54,114 nt of DNA from Planctomycetota bacterium. GTDB lineage: Bacteria; Planctomycetota; GCA-002687715. Positions 15,931 through 23,924 of the stretch are shown here, piece after piece (the first letter of the stretch is position 1; each line of letters begins with the position of its first letter). The position numbers were made by a program, and so were the translations under genes. The notes beneath the pieces were generated by a model that made no database searches, was not told the origin of the DNA, and worked only from the letters and a program-made list of their open reading frames with translations. The stretch spans positions 1 to 54,114 of the forward strand of contig NYSS01000040.1 of NCBI GenBank assembly GCA_002683135.1, read 5' to 3'.

Positions 15931-18903
15931 CTAAAAGAGCTTGTTCTTCAGCCAGCCGAAGTAGTCGTTCCAGGCTGGGTTTCCATCCGGGTTCGTGGCG
16001 AGCAGCGTGTCCAGCTTCCTTCTGAGTTGCTTCAAGTCCTGCCCAGCAGCCCGTTCCTGCTCGTAGGCGGCGTAGTAGGTATAGAACTTCGCTTCCCACC
16101 ACCCGTCGCTCCCCGACTCCCCGATCGCTTTCAGCGATCTCTCTATCTTCTTCCAAAGAGCCAGGGCTTCGGCGTAACGCCCAAGGCACGGGGAGTATTT
16201 GACGAGCCCTGCCCGCTTGGCGACGTAGCCGCCGAACACCTGTGCCGCCAGCCGGATCGTGAAGGGGTTGTTCCGGTAGGCACCACCTTGCACCAAGACT
16301 TCACCGAGCTGCCCCGCCTCATTCCACAGCCGGCTGCCCTCGTCGGCCTTGCCCTCCAAGTCAGCCTTCTTGGCTAATGCCACAGTGGCGTGGAACAGCT
16401 TGTTCTTCCAAATCAGCAGCTTCTTCGGGTCAACGCCGGCCATCCCGTCAAAGCGCGAGAGGGCCTTGCGGTGGATGTCGTAGATGGCATCCCAGTCGCC
16501 GGTACGCCCCCACATGAAGCAGACCAACTCCCAGTAACTCAGCTTCTTCTGGCCAGAACCAGCGAGCAGCCACTCGCGATAGTAGCCATAGGGTCGACGC
16601 ACGCCTTCGACCGCGGCCGCGAAGCCTGGTTTTGCAACGGCTTTCGTCCAATCCAGTCCCTTGAACGGCGTCGCCTTACCCACGATCTTCTCGAAGGCCG
16701 CCTCGGCCGCGGGCCGCAGGTGCTTGCCTACGGTGAAGGCCGCGAACGCGGTCTTCGGGTCCTGCGCATCAATCCCGCGAAGGATCTGGTAATCCCGCTC
16801 GGCGCCGGCGACATCGCCGAGGGCGATCCGCGCCCGGATGCGATCAGATACGACCGACATGCAAAGTCCCGACTGGGCTGCATACTTCTGCTCAAAGCCC
16901 TCGAGATACGGGAGCGTCTCCGTCCACAACCGCTTGGCGGTCGCAGCGTCGGGCGTTTTCCCCATCAGCAGGCGGTTGGTCAGGGCGACCGAATAACGCG
17001 CCTCAGCGCGAGCTGCCTCGCGCGTGGTGATGTACCGGGGATCGGTGAGCTTGTTCTTCGGGTCCTCGGAGTAAGCCAAGTACTGCTTGAACGCCTGCTT
17101 AGCCTTGGTGAGGCGACCTTGGGCCTTCGTGGTCTGCTTGGCGTCGATCAAGAGCTGCGCGACGGTCAGGCCCGTACGAGCCCCCTTGATCATGGCCTGT
17201 TCCTTCTTCGGACCACCAGCCTTCACGGCTTCCTCGTACGTCCGCGCGGCCTCGTCGTACTTGCTGATCGCCCCGGCCGCGTTCTTGGATCGGCGCAGGG
17301 CCTTGCCCTCCGCCTCCATGGAGCGAGCCTTGCGATACAGCAGGTCGCCTCTCGACACGGTCCCCACCGGGTTGGCGATCATCCAGTCGTTGGCGTTCGC
17401 CAGCACGCGAGCGACCTCCTTGGAGCGTGTCTCCTGGGAGAGGTCGCTGAGCGTCGCGCGCCAGAACTTGGCGAGGTTCTGATTGAGGTCGTCCTTGTCC
17501 ACGTCCTTACAACGCTTCGTGCCCTCGCCAAAGCAGTACGCGGCCTCGAGACGCCGACCCATGAAGTAATAGGCCCGTCCCATGTAGTACCAGGCGTCGG
17601 CCTCGAAGTACTTTCGCTGGGCCGCATCCGCGATCTGCGGCAGTACCTGCTGGAGGATCTGGAAGTACCGGATCGCGTCCTGACGCTTCTCCTTGCCTTG
17701 GGAATAAGCCCCCTTGGCCGCGGAGCGAATGATCTCCGGCTTGAACTGGGTCTTGTCCGGTGTCGCCGCGATGATCTCGGCCACCAGCCGGTTGGCCAGG
17801 ACACCCGACGCGTCGCCCCCTGCGGTGTCGACGACATTCGTCGCGATGGCCAGGGCACCTGACATATCACCGCCGGAGAGCCGGGCCTCCGCCAGCTCGA
17901 CGCGCGCAGCCCGCCCGAGCTTCTTGAACGGAAGAGACATCTTGCTGAACCGGCTCTCCATCTCGGCGCCGTAGCGCAGCGTCTCCTCGAAGCGCTTCTC
18001 CTCGTTCAGGAACTCAAGCAGGCGAAAGTAGGCCAGCTCGACCAGTCCCTGAATCGCCGGCGCCAGGCGATAGTTCGGGTCCTCGTCGCTGTCCCAGACG
18101 ATGATGTCGAGGACAGAGCTGAAGTTGCCGATGGCCTCTTCCGGGTTATCCCGAGCAGCGTGAACGCGGCCTAACTGGATGTAGCCGTAAAGGGCGCCCA
18201 GCATCGCCTCCGAATCATCCGTCTCGTTCTCGAGGATGAACTCCTCGAGCATGTCGGAAGCGTCGCTCAACGCGATCTCACGCTTGGCGCTGTTGGGCTT
18301 GCCCGTCAGCGCCTTGTTGTACTTGAGCAGACAGAGCCCATACCACGCCTTGTTCTTGACGCGCCACTTCTGGCGGTCGTCCTCCGGGTCGGGCTCCCCC
18401 ATGGCCACCTTGACCTTCTTGAGCTCCAACTCGGCGCGGCCGTAGTCCGCCTCAGCCGCGCGGGTAATAGACTCGGCCTTCGCCGCGTCCACCTTGCCCT
18501 GCGTCAAGGCATTCATGGCCATCTCGCCACGCTCTTGCAAGAGGTCGGCCAAGGAGAAGATCGCCTGGTAGTACTCAAGCGTGTTCTTCTCCGGCCAGTC
18601 CTTGACGGCGCCCTGCATGAGCGTGCGGGCTTCTTCGAACAGAACCAGGGCCGTCTCCAGATCTCCCGCGGTGCGGGCCTGGAGTTGTTTCATTTCAGCC
18701 AGCCCAAGACGTCCCTGCTGCTTTTCGACGCCGGTCCGGCCAGGCCCGGAGAGCAGGTCGTTGAAGACCTTCTCAGCCATGTCGTCAAACGCATACTCGC
18801 GGGTCAGGCCGCGAGCCCACTCGTAATCCCCAAACTGAGCAGGGGCGAGGGTGCAGATCAGGAACAGGCCGACGATGAGCCGGGTTATCCGCTTACAGTC
18901 CAT
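15931..18903 (-). CDS. Large exported TPR/alpha-solenoid protein
   Basis: The 990-aa protein has a signal peptide (LIVGLFLICTLAPA, cleavage near residue 22) and then an all-helical protein with many degenerate TPR units, for example AWYYMGRAYYFMGRRLEAAYCFGEG and YIQLGRVHAARDNPEEAIGNF. No enzymatic motif is seen. It is probably a periplasmic scaffold belonging to the secretin/ExbBD apparatus, judging by position only. ATG 18903 is favoured by GAGG at about 8 nt; in-frame ATGs at 18909 and 18927 are close alternatives. It follows secretin 1 after a 240-nt gap and precedes another TPR protein. Confidence 0.7.
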   Translation of the reverse strand: MDCKRITRLIVGLFLICTLAPAQFGDYEWARGLTREYAFDDMAEKVFNDLLSGPGRTGVEKQQGRLGLAEMKQLQARTAGDLETALVLFEEARTLMQGAVKDWPEKNTLEYYQAIFSLADLLQERGEMAMNALTQGKVDAAKAESITRAAEADYGRAELELKKVKVAMGEPDPEDDRQKWRVKNKAWYGLCLLKYNKALTGKPNSAKREIALSDASDMLEEFILENETDDSEAMLGALYGYIQLGRVHAARDNPEEAIGNFSSVLDIIVWDSDEDPNYRLAPAIQGLVELAYFRLLEFLNEEKRFEETLRYGAEMESRFSKMSLPFKKLGRAARVELAEARLSGGDMSGALAIATNVVDTAGGDASGVLANRLVAEIIAATPDKTQFKPEIIRSAAKGAYSQGKEKRQDAIRYFQILQQVLPQIADAAQRKYFEADAWYYMGRAYYFMGRRLEAAYCFGEGTKRCKDVDKDDLNQNLAKFWRATLSDLSQETRSKEVARVLANANDWMIANPVGTVSRGDLLYRKARSMEAEGKALRRSKNAAGAISKYDEAARTYEEAVKAGGPKKEQAMIKGARTGLTVAQLLIDAKQTTKAQGRLTKAKQAFKQYLAYSEDPKNKLTDPRYITTREAARAEARYSVALTNRLLMGKTPDAATAKRLWTETLPYLEGFEQKYAAQSGLCMSVVSDRIRARIALGDVAGAERDYQILRGIDAQDPKTAFAAFTVGKHLRPAAEAAFEKIVGKATPFKGLDWTKAVAKPGFAAAVEGVRRPYGYYREWLLAGSGQKKLSYWELVCFMWGRTGDWDAIYDIHRKALSRFDGMAGVDPKKLLIWKNKLFHATVALAKKADLEGKADEGSRLWNEAGQLGEVLVQGGAYRNNPFTIRLAAQVFGGYVAKRAGLVKYSPCLGRYAEALALWKKIERSLKAIGESGSDGWWEAKFYTYYAAYEQERAAGQDLKQLRRKLDTLLATNPDGNPAWNDYFGWLKNKLF

Positions 18904-19027
18904 CTTCATTGCCTCAGTGCAGCGCACGCGGTCCGTGGTGGAACTCCGCGTTGCGGAGCCGTGGGGCGGCAGGGAAACCCGGACGGCGGAACCCGATTAT
19001 CCGATCAAAAGGGGAACGGTTCCAGGG

Positions 19028-19038
19028 GTTATAGGGTT
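19028..19038 (-). promoter_or_regulatory. Possible -10 element in the secretin 1 / TPR gap
   Basis: On the minus strand AACCCTATAAC contains a TATAAC -10-like hexamer (19033-19028) about 125 nt before the TPR gene start. No good -35 is seen at 16-18 nt. The same 10-mer AACCCTATAA occurs at the secretin-1 promoter (22027-22018). The rest of the gap 18904-19143 has only small hairpins: CCGGG/CCCGG near the secretin stop, and CTCCGC/GCGGAG at 18946-18960. Confidence 0.3.
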
Positions 19039-19143
19039 CAACCTGACCAACAATGCATGCCACCGGGCCGTCCCGGCAGCTTCCAGGCCCTCAGGAGAGC
19101 CCCAATAGCCCTCCGGAAAGCAGTTAGGGGTGTGTGTTCCCGG

Positions 19144-21765
19144 TCAGTTCCCGGTCGGCTCGTGCTCCTCCATGATCACGATCTTGGCCCGTAGTAGGAC
19201 CAGCAGATCCCGCAAGTTGGTGTACTTGCCCTTCCGGCTGAAGAAGAAGCTCAGGATCGGGATGTCCTTCAGGATCGGGATGCCCGAGTCGAGATCCTGC
19301 TCCTCGTAGAACTTCATCCCGCCCAGGAGCAAAGTCCCACCGTCAGGCATGACCACGGTGGTCTTCAGGCTCTGCTTCTTCAGCTCCGGGATCTCAATGG
19401 TGACGGTCGAGCCGGTGCCCAGACTGGTGGTGAAGGAGCGAATCGGTCGCCTCAGGGTCGCGACCGTGGGGCGCAACTCCAGGGTGATGAACCGGCGGTC
19501 GTTGCTGACGATCGGGCGGACGTCGAGGACGACGCCTTCCTTGACGATGTCGACGACCGGGTCAGCGACCACTGATGCCTGGGCGATCTCGACGTCGAAG
19601 TCCTTCACGTATGCGATCTGGTTGACGACCTCCAAGTTCGCGCGCTGGGTGTTGTAGACCAGCAGGCTCGGCGCGATCACCTCGTTGATGCGCTCGTACT
19701 TCTGCACCGCGCGGAGGATGGCCTCCAGCTCGGTGTCGTCGAGGTAGGTGTACTGGAGGCTGAACCCGCCGGCTGAGGTCATCACGTCGGCGTTGCCGAG
19801 GACCGTGTCGAACAGGTTCTGCGTGCGGCCGCGCAGGTCCCCTTGGCCGCCACCGAGGCTGTAGAACGCACCACTCGAGTTGTCCGTGCCGAGGACGCTG
19901 TTCTGCCCCGGGACTCCGAAATCATCGAACGGGTTGAACGACCCCCCGCTGGGCTGGCCGACGCCACCTGTGTTGTCGCCGAGCCCGCGGAAGTCGACAC
20001 CGATTTCTTGCAGGAAGTTGTTCTCGACCGTAACGAAGCGGGCCTCGATCTGCACCTGAATGCCGATCGACTGGCGCAGGTCGCTGAGCAGCTTGCGAAT
20101 CGCGCGCTGGTTCTCGGGAGTCTGGCGAACAACGAGCGTGCCGCTCTTGTCATCCACGCGGTTGTCCGGGTCCTCGTCCCACGACTGCGGGTCCACGGTC
20201 GTGCGGATCAACTCGATCAGGCGCTCGACCTCGACTGGACGGTTCTCCTCGTCTTCCTCTTCTTCCTCGTCAAACCCACCCACGCCAGCGCCGAAACCCG
20301 ACGGATTCAGGTTGAGCTCCGCGCCCGGGAAGCTGTTGATCTGCGCGGTGAGATCCCGCACCTCGTAGAACTCCACGGTCTTGCGCTTTCGCGACTGCTC
20401 CGTGGTCGTGATCTTCACGATGCCGTCCTCGATCACGTAGGCGAGGCCTTCGAGGCTATTCACCGCGAGACGCAGCGCCGACAGCGCCGTGATGTTCGCG
20501 AGGTTCAGGTTGAGGATGCGCTCCTCCGGCGGCATCACTTCGTCCACCGCCTTCATGACGATGATGTTGGTGCCAGTGTTGTTACGGAGGAAACGAAGCG
20601 CGTCATCCAGAGTCTTCTCGTTCCAGTCGACGCTCGTGAGCATCGCACCGCTGAGCCGGCGCTCGACCTCCGCGTCGACCTCACTCACCTCGCTGTCCTG
20701 GGACTGGAATCCGACGGGACCGCGCGCGGCGATCTGACGCCACTTGGCCATGTTCGGGAAGACGAGCAGGTCGCTGTTGATGACGGCCAGGTCCTTGACC
20801 TCCTGCAGCGCCCTCTGCCACTGAGTGCGGTAGTTGGAGATGTTGTCCGCGTTCGCCTTCTCGTGACGGGCGCGGCGAGCGGCGACGTGCAGGTCCACCG
20901 CGTGCGGGTGGCCGGGGTCGACATCCATGATCGACCGGCAGAGCTTCTCGCACTCACTGAAACGCTCGCGCTCGAAGAGGCCGAGCGCGTTGTCCCACAT
21001 CTCGCGAACACGACGACCGATCTTCTCTCGTTCCTGGCGATCGCGATCCGCGTTGATACGCGCCACCTCGTTCAGGCGACGTCGCTCGTCCGATCTCTTC
21101 TGGCCCTCGGCCTTCGAGACCGCGGCCTCACGCGCGGCACGGACCTGCACCTTGTCGAAGTCGGCGTCGATGTTCGGGTTGGCCTCGAGGATGATCAGCG
21201 CGTTGTCGTACTCACTGATGGCGTTGGCGTACTCGCCGACCTCCATGTAGTGATGACCCCGCCGGATGTGCTCTCGCCCGATGAGGATCGCCTGCTGCAG
21301 GCGAGCTTGGAGCGTGTCCCACGCCTCCGCGCCCTCGCTATAGAGCGCCCGATCCGTGCGGCCGAGCGTCCCGGCGATCGCCGAATACCGCCGCTGAGCG
21401 GCGTCGTTCTCAGGCTGGACCTTGAGGGCGTTGGCATAGGCCCGGAGCGCGTCTTCCAGGCGACCGTCCTGCTCGTAGCGGGCGCCCAACTTCATGTAGC
21501 TCTTGGCAATCTCGGCCTGGCGCTGCTTGAGGGCCTCCTGCCGCGCAACCAGGTCGTCCATGCCAGGCTGCTCTTGGGGGTTGCCCCCTGCAGCGGGTTC
21601 CGGAGCGGGAGCCGGAGCCGGAGCCGGAGCCGCCGAAACGGCCTCGCCTCCGCCTGAGGGTGCAGGCTCCTCGGCCGACGAACTGCACCCCGTGGTGAGC
21701 AGCGGCACGGTCAAGGCAACCGCGAGCAGAAAGGCGGGTGCCCTGCTGGAGATAACGGATCGCAT
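19144..21765 (-). CDS. Secretin-family outer-membrane lipoprotein with N-terminal TPRs (secretin 1)
   Basis: The 873-aa protein has lipobox TTGC (Cys27), an Ala/Pro linker and TPR helices (about 80-200, e.g. SYMKLGARYEQDGRLEDALRAY). A charged helical stretch follows (210-260), then an STN/N0-like domain (about 378-455), an N1-like domain (about 540-580) and the secretin domain (about 685-865) with VMPDGGTLLLGG and GIPILKDIPILSFFFSRK. An acidic run (DEEEEEDEEN, 499-508) lies between N0 and N1. It should form the outer-membrane gate of the PilMNO-linked apparatus encoded upstream. AGGGAG lies 7 nt before the ATG. It is a paralogue of secretin 2 with the same domain order, including the unusual N-terminal TPR region. 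Confidence 0.9.
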   Translation of the reverse strand: MRSVISSRAPAFLLAVALTVPLLTTGCSSSAEEPAPSGGGEAVSAAPAPAPAPAPEPAAGGNPQEQPGMDDLVARQEALKQRQAEIAKSYMKLGARYEQDGRLEDALRAYANALKVQPENDAAQRRYSAIAGTLGRTDRALYSEGAEAWDTLQARLQQAILIGREHIRRGHHYMEVGEYANAISEYDNALIILEANPNIDADFDKVQVRAAREAAVSKAEGQKRSDERRRLNEVARINADRDRQEREKIGRRVREMWDNALGLFERERFSECEKLCRSIMDVDPGHPHAVDLHVAARRARHEKANADNISNYRTQWQRALQEVKDLAVINSDLLVFPNMAKWRQIAARGPVGFQSQDSEVSEVDAEVERRLSGAMLTSVDWNEKTLDDALRFLRNNTGTNIIVMKAVDEVMPPEERILNLNLANITALSALRLAVNSLEGLAYVIEDGIVKITTTEQSRKRKTVEFYEVRDLTAQINSFPGAELNLNPSGFGAGVGGFDEEEEEDEENRPVEVERLIELIRTTVDPQSWDEDPDNRVDDKSGTLVVRQTPENQRAIRKLLSDLRQSIGIQVQIEARFVTVENNFLQEIGVDFRGLGDNTGGVGQPSGGSFNPFDDFGVPGQNSVLGTDNSSGAFYSLGGGQGDLRGRTQNLFDTVLGNADVMTSAGGFSLQYTYLDDTELEAILRAVQKYERINEVIAPSLLVYNTQRANLEVVNQIAYVKDFDVEIAQASVVADPVVDIVKEGVVLDVRPIVSNDRRFITLELRPTVATLRRPIRSFTTSLGTGSTVTIEIPELKKQSLKTTVVMPDGGTLLLGGMKFYEEQDLDSGIPILKDIPILSFFFSRKGKYTNLRDLLVLLRAKIVIMEEHEPTGN

Positions 21766-22016
21766 CGATTACTCCCTTTGCGCGTCGTTCCCTCGAAACC
21801 CGGCGCGTCACTTTCTGACCGTCGGACCTCGCGAGAGAGGCGGCGCCCAGAGTCCGGAACCCGCACCTCTCCGCCCTACCTACAAGAGGCACGACGCGAC
21901 GGTGCGAGACCACCAGCCCTGGAAGCTACCACCGCAAGATCAAGTGGATCCCCCCCTAAGTCCTTGGGGCGGATGACCTTGCAGTTCATTCCATCTTCAG
22001 TTCCAAGTAGCGCACG

Positions 22017-22044
22017 ATTATAGGGTTGCGCCCTATTGCTGCAA
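22017..22044 (-). promoter_or_regulatory. Sigma70-type promoter for secretin 1 and downstream genes
   Basis: On the minus strand TTGCAG (22044-22039), a 16-nt spacer and a perfect TATAAT (22022-22017). ATAGGG and CCCTAT in the spacer and -10 region form a small inverted repeat. Transcription would leave a leader of about 245 nt before the ATG at 21765; the gap 21766-22054 holds no obvious small gene. The upstream gene stops at 22055, so the promoter lies just past it and may boost secretin expression within the operon. Confidence 0.55.
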
Positions 22045-22054
22045 TCCCCCGGCG

Positions 22055-23107
22055 CTACCTTTTTTCGTATGTCAGGGTCTGGGGCGGCAGGTCTCCGCCC
22101 TCCAGGAGGACCTTCACCCTCTCGAAGGTCTCCGTGACGACGACCTTGGTCGTCACGGGTGAGCCATCAGCTGTCAGGACCTTCCCGGCCCCATCGAAGA
22201 CGACCTCGAGCCGCTCCCGGTCCTCGGTAGCTTGCTCCGAATCGAGTGTCTTCATGACACGGCCGGATGCGTAGTTCACGCCGGAACCAGCGTCATTCCG
22301 TCCAATGACCTCCCCAACCTTCTGGGTGAAACGCTTCTCGTGCCAGATCCCGCCATGCCACTTTTCCACCTTGAAGGTGGCCGTTTTCGCGGCGAGATCC
22401 ACGTCATCAAGGGTCACCTTGAAGTCGGCAACGGCCGTGGTGGTCGCCGGGGCGGACGGCTCACTCTCGGCCCTCTGATCCACCACCGTAGGCTCCTCCG
22501 TGACGGCCAGCACCCGGTAGGTGTACTGCTTGCCCGGCCGAACGTCCGTGTCGTCGTACTCGAACACGTCAGCCCCCACGGTCTTCAGCTCGGCGAGGGC
22601 CCCCCCGCCGACCTTCCGCATGATCCGAAAGCCGGAAACCGGGACGTTGTTGTCCTCGTGGGTGGTCCACTCGACGCGATTGGCACCGAACCGCGCCTCG
22701 ACCCGCGGGTCCTGCGGCGCCGGGAACACGATCTCATTTGATTCCACGTCCCGTTGCTGCGTGACGAGGATCGCCGGCCACGCGACCGCAGACCCGACCT
22801 TCGGCTTATCGGCCCCGACCTTGCCCCACGTCGAGCGCACGTCTTCGATGACCTCTTGCACGCGAATCTCGTGCGCCGTTCTGCTGAAGCGCGTGTCCCC
22901 CAGGTGCTGCCTGGCTTCCTCGACGCCGGCCGTGAGAGCGGTGACCTGCTCATCCAGATCGTCCGGCGGTCCGAACAGCAAACCCGAGATGGACAAGGCC
23001 AGGACGACGACGCCCAGGAGCGCGGCCATCAGATCCAGCTTGCGCAGCAGGACCTCCTTGATGGGCTCACGGGGTGCGGCGGTGGTTTCGAGATGTTCTT
23101 CCTTCAT
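22055..23107 (-). CDS. Single-TM periplasmic protein with FN3-like module, in PilP/GspC position
   Basis: The 350-aa protein has a cytoplasmic N terminus, one membrane helix (about 25-45, LMAALLGVVVLALSISGLLFG), a helical linker and a fibronectin-III-like module (about 138-215: RVEWTTHEDNNVPVSGFRIMR ... YTYRVLAVTEE). The C-terminal domain is beta-rich. It is neither a lipoprotein nor recognisably PilP, yet it lies between the PilO-like and secretin genes exactly where PilP sits in pilMNOPQ. Its topology, one TM and a large periplasmic part, resembles GspC. I infer that it links the inner-membrane platform to the secretin. It starts 7 nt after the PilO-like gene. Confidence 0.6.
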   Translation of the reverse strand: MKEEHLETTAAPREPIKEVLLRKLDLMAALLGVVVLALSISGLLFGPPDDLDEQVTALTAGVEEARQHLGDTRFSRTAHEIRVQEVIEDVRSTWGKVGADKPKVGSAVAWPAILVTQQRDVESNEIVFPAPQDPRVEARFGANRVEWTTHEDNNVPVSGFRIMRKVGGGALAELKTVGADVFEYDDTDVRPGKQYTYRVLAVTEEPTVVDQRAESEPSAPATTTAVADFKVTLDDVDLAAKTATFKVEKWHGGIWHEKRFTQKVGEVIGRNDAGSGVNYASGRVMKTLDSEQATEDRERLEVVFDGAGKVLTADGSPVTTKVVVTETFERVKVLLEGGDLPPQTLTYEKR

Positions 23108-23114
23108 CGGACAC

Positions 23115-23924
23115 TCATTTCCGGAACGAAGAAAGGACGAGCAAGATGTCTGCGTCGATCAACGGCAAGTCGTCCGGTCCCATCCTGTTGGGCAACGCAC
23201 GTGGGCGCGTGGTCAAGGTCTCGATGCGCACAATGGGCCCAGCGCCCCTCAGCTCACATAACGCCCGCAAAGTGTCGTGCAGGGCCCCCGCCGGCAACGA
23301 GAGATGCACAGTCAGCGATGACTCACGAAACGGGCTGTCTCCCGCCACCGCGTCCCATCCCTCTTGGAAATCAACGGCACGGTAGGGGAAGGCCCCCGCG
23401 TCGCCCACGCAGCGCAGGAGCAGCGATTCCAGATTCGCCTCTCTCTGCACCCTCTTCATTTCCTCGAGGGTCGGTGGCTGATCGTTCTGGACGAACGCGG
23501 GCGTGTTCAACGGCAGGTTCTCGAGATCCCTACGCCGCGCCGCGGCCTTGCCTACGATCTCCCTGCGTAGCTCGTCCTGCTGGAAACGGAACGCGCTCAC
23601 GAACTCGTCGCGCGCCGGTACACCTTCCACCATCTTCACGTCCGAGAACCATCGCTCCACCACCAGAGCCTGCTTTTTGAGTTCCGTCTCGAATCCGGCC
23701 CGCAAGCCAGCGGTATCGCCGAGGGACCGCTGAAGGTCGTCCCTGTAAGAGGCGCCGACCAGCGACGGCAACTCACTGCGGAGCCGCGGGACCTCGCCGC
23801 GCGCATGCAAGAGCTCCGTTTGCAACCGCTCCTGCGCGGGCGCCAACCACAGGACCACCGCGAGGAGCACCACCACGAGGGCCGAGATCCCCCAGATCGC
23901 GGGCATGAGCGTCTTCCAACGCAT
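23115..23924 (-). CDS. PilO-like single-TM assembly protein
   Basis: The 269-aa protein has a short basic N terminus, one membrane helix (about 8-28), then a coiled-coil/helical region (about 30-150) and a C-terminal alpha/beta domain. This is the topology of PilO/GspM, which pairs with PilN on the periplasmic side of pilus and type II secretion platforms. Sequence resemblance is weak, so the assignment rests on topology and on position after PilM/N. ATG 23924 shares one base with the PilM stop (TGATG), so the two are translationally coupled. Confidence 0.6.
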   Translation of the reverse strand: MRWKTLMPAIWGISALVVVLLAVVLWLAPAQERLQTELLHARGEVPRLRSELPSLVGASYRDDLQRSLGDTAGLRAGFETELKKQALVVERWFSDVKMVEGVPARDEFVSAFRFQQDELRREIVGKAAARRRDLENLPLNTPAFVQNDQPPTLEEMKRVQREANLESLLLRCVGDAGAFPYRAVDFQEGWDAVAGDSPFRESSLTVHLSLPAGALHDTLRALCELRGAGPIVRIETLTTRPRALPNRMGPDDLPLIDADILLVLSSFRK

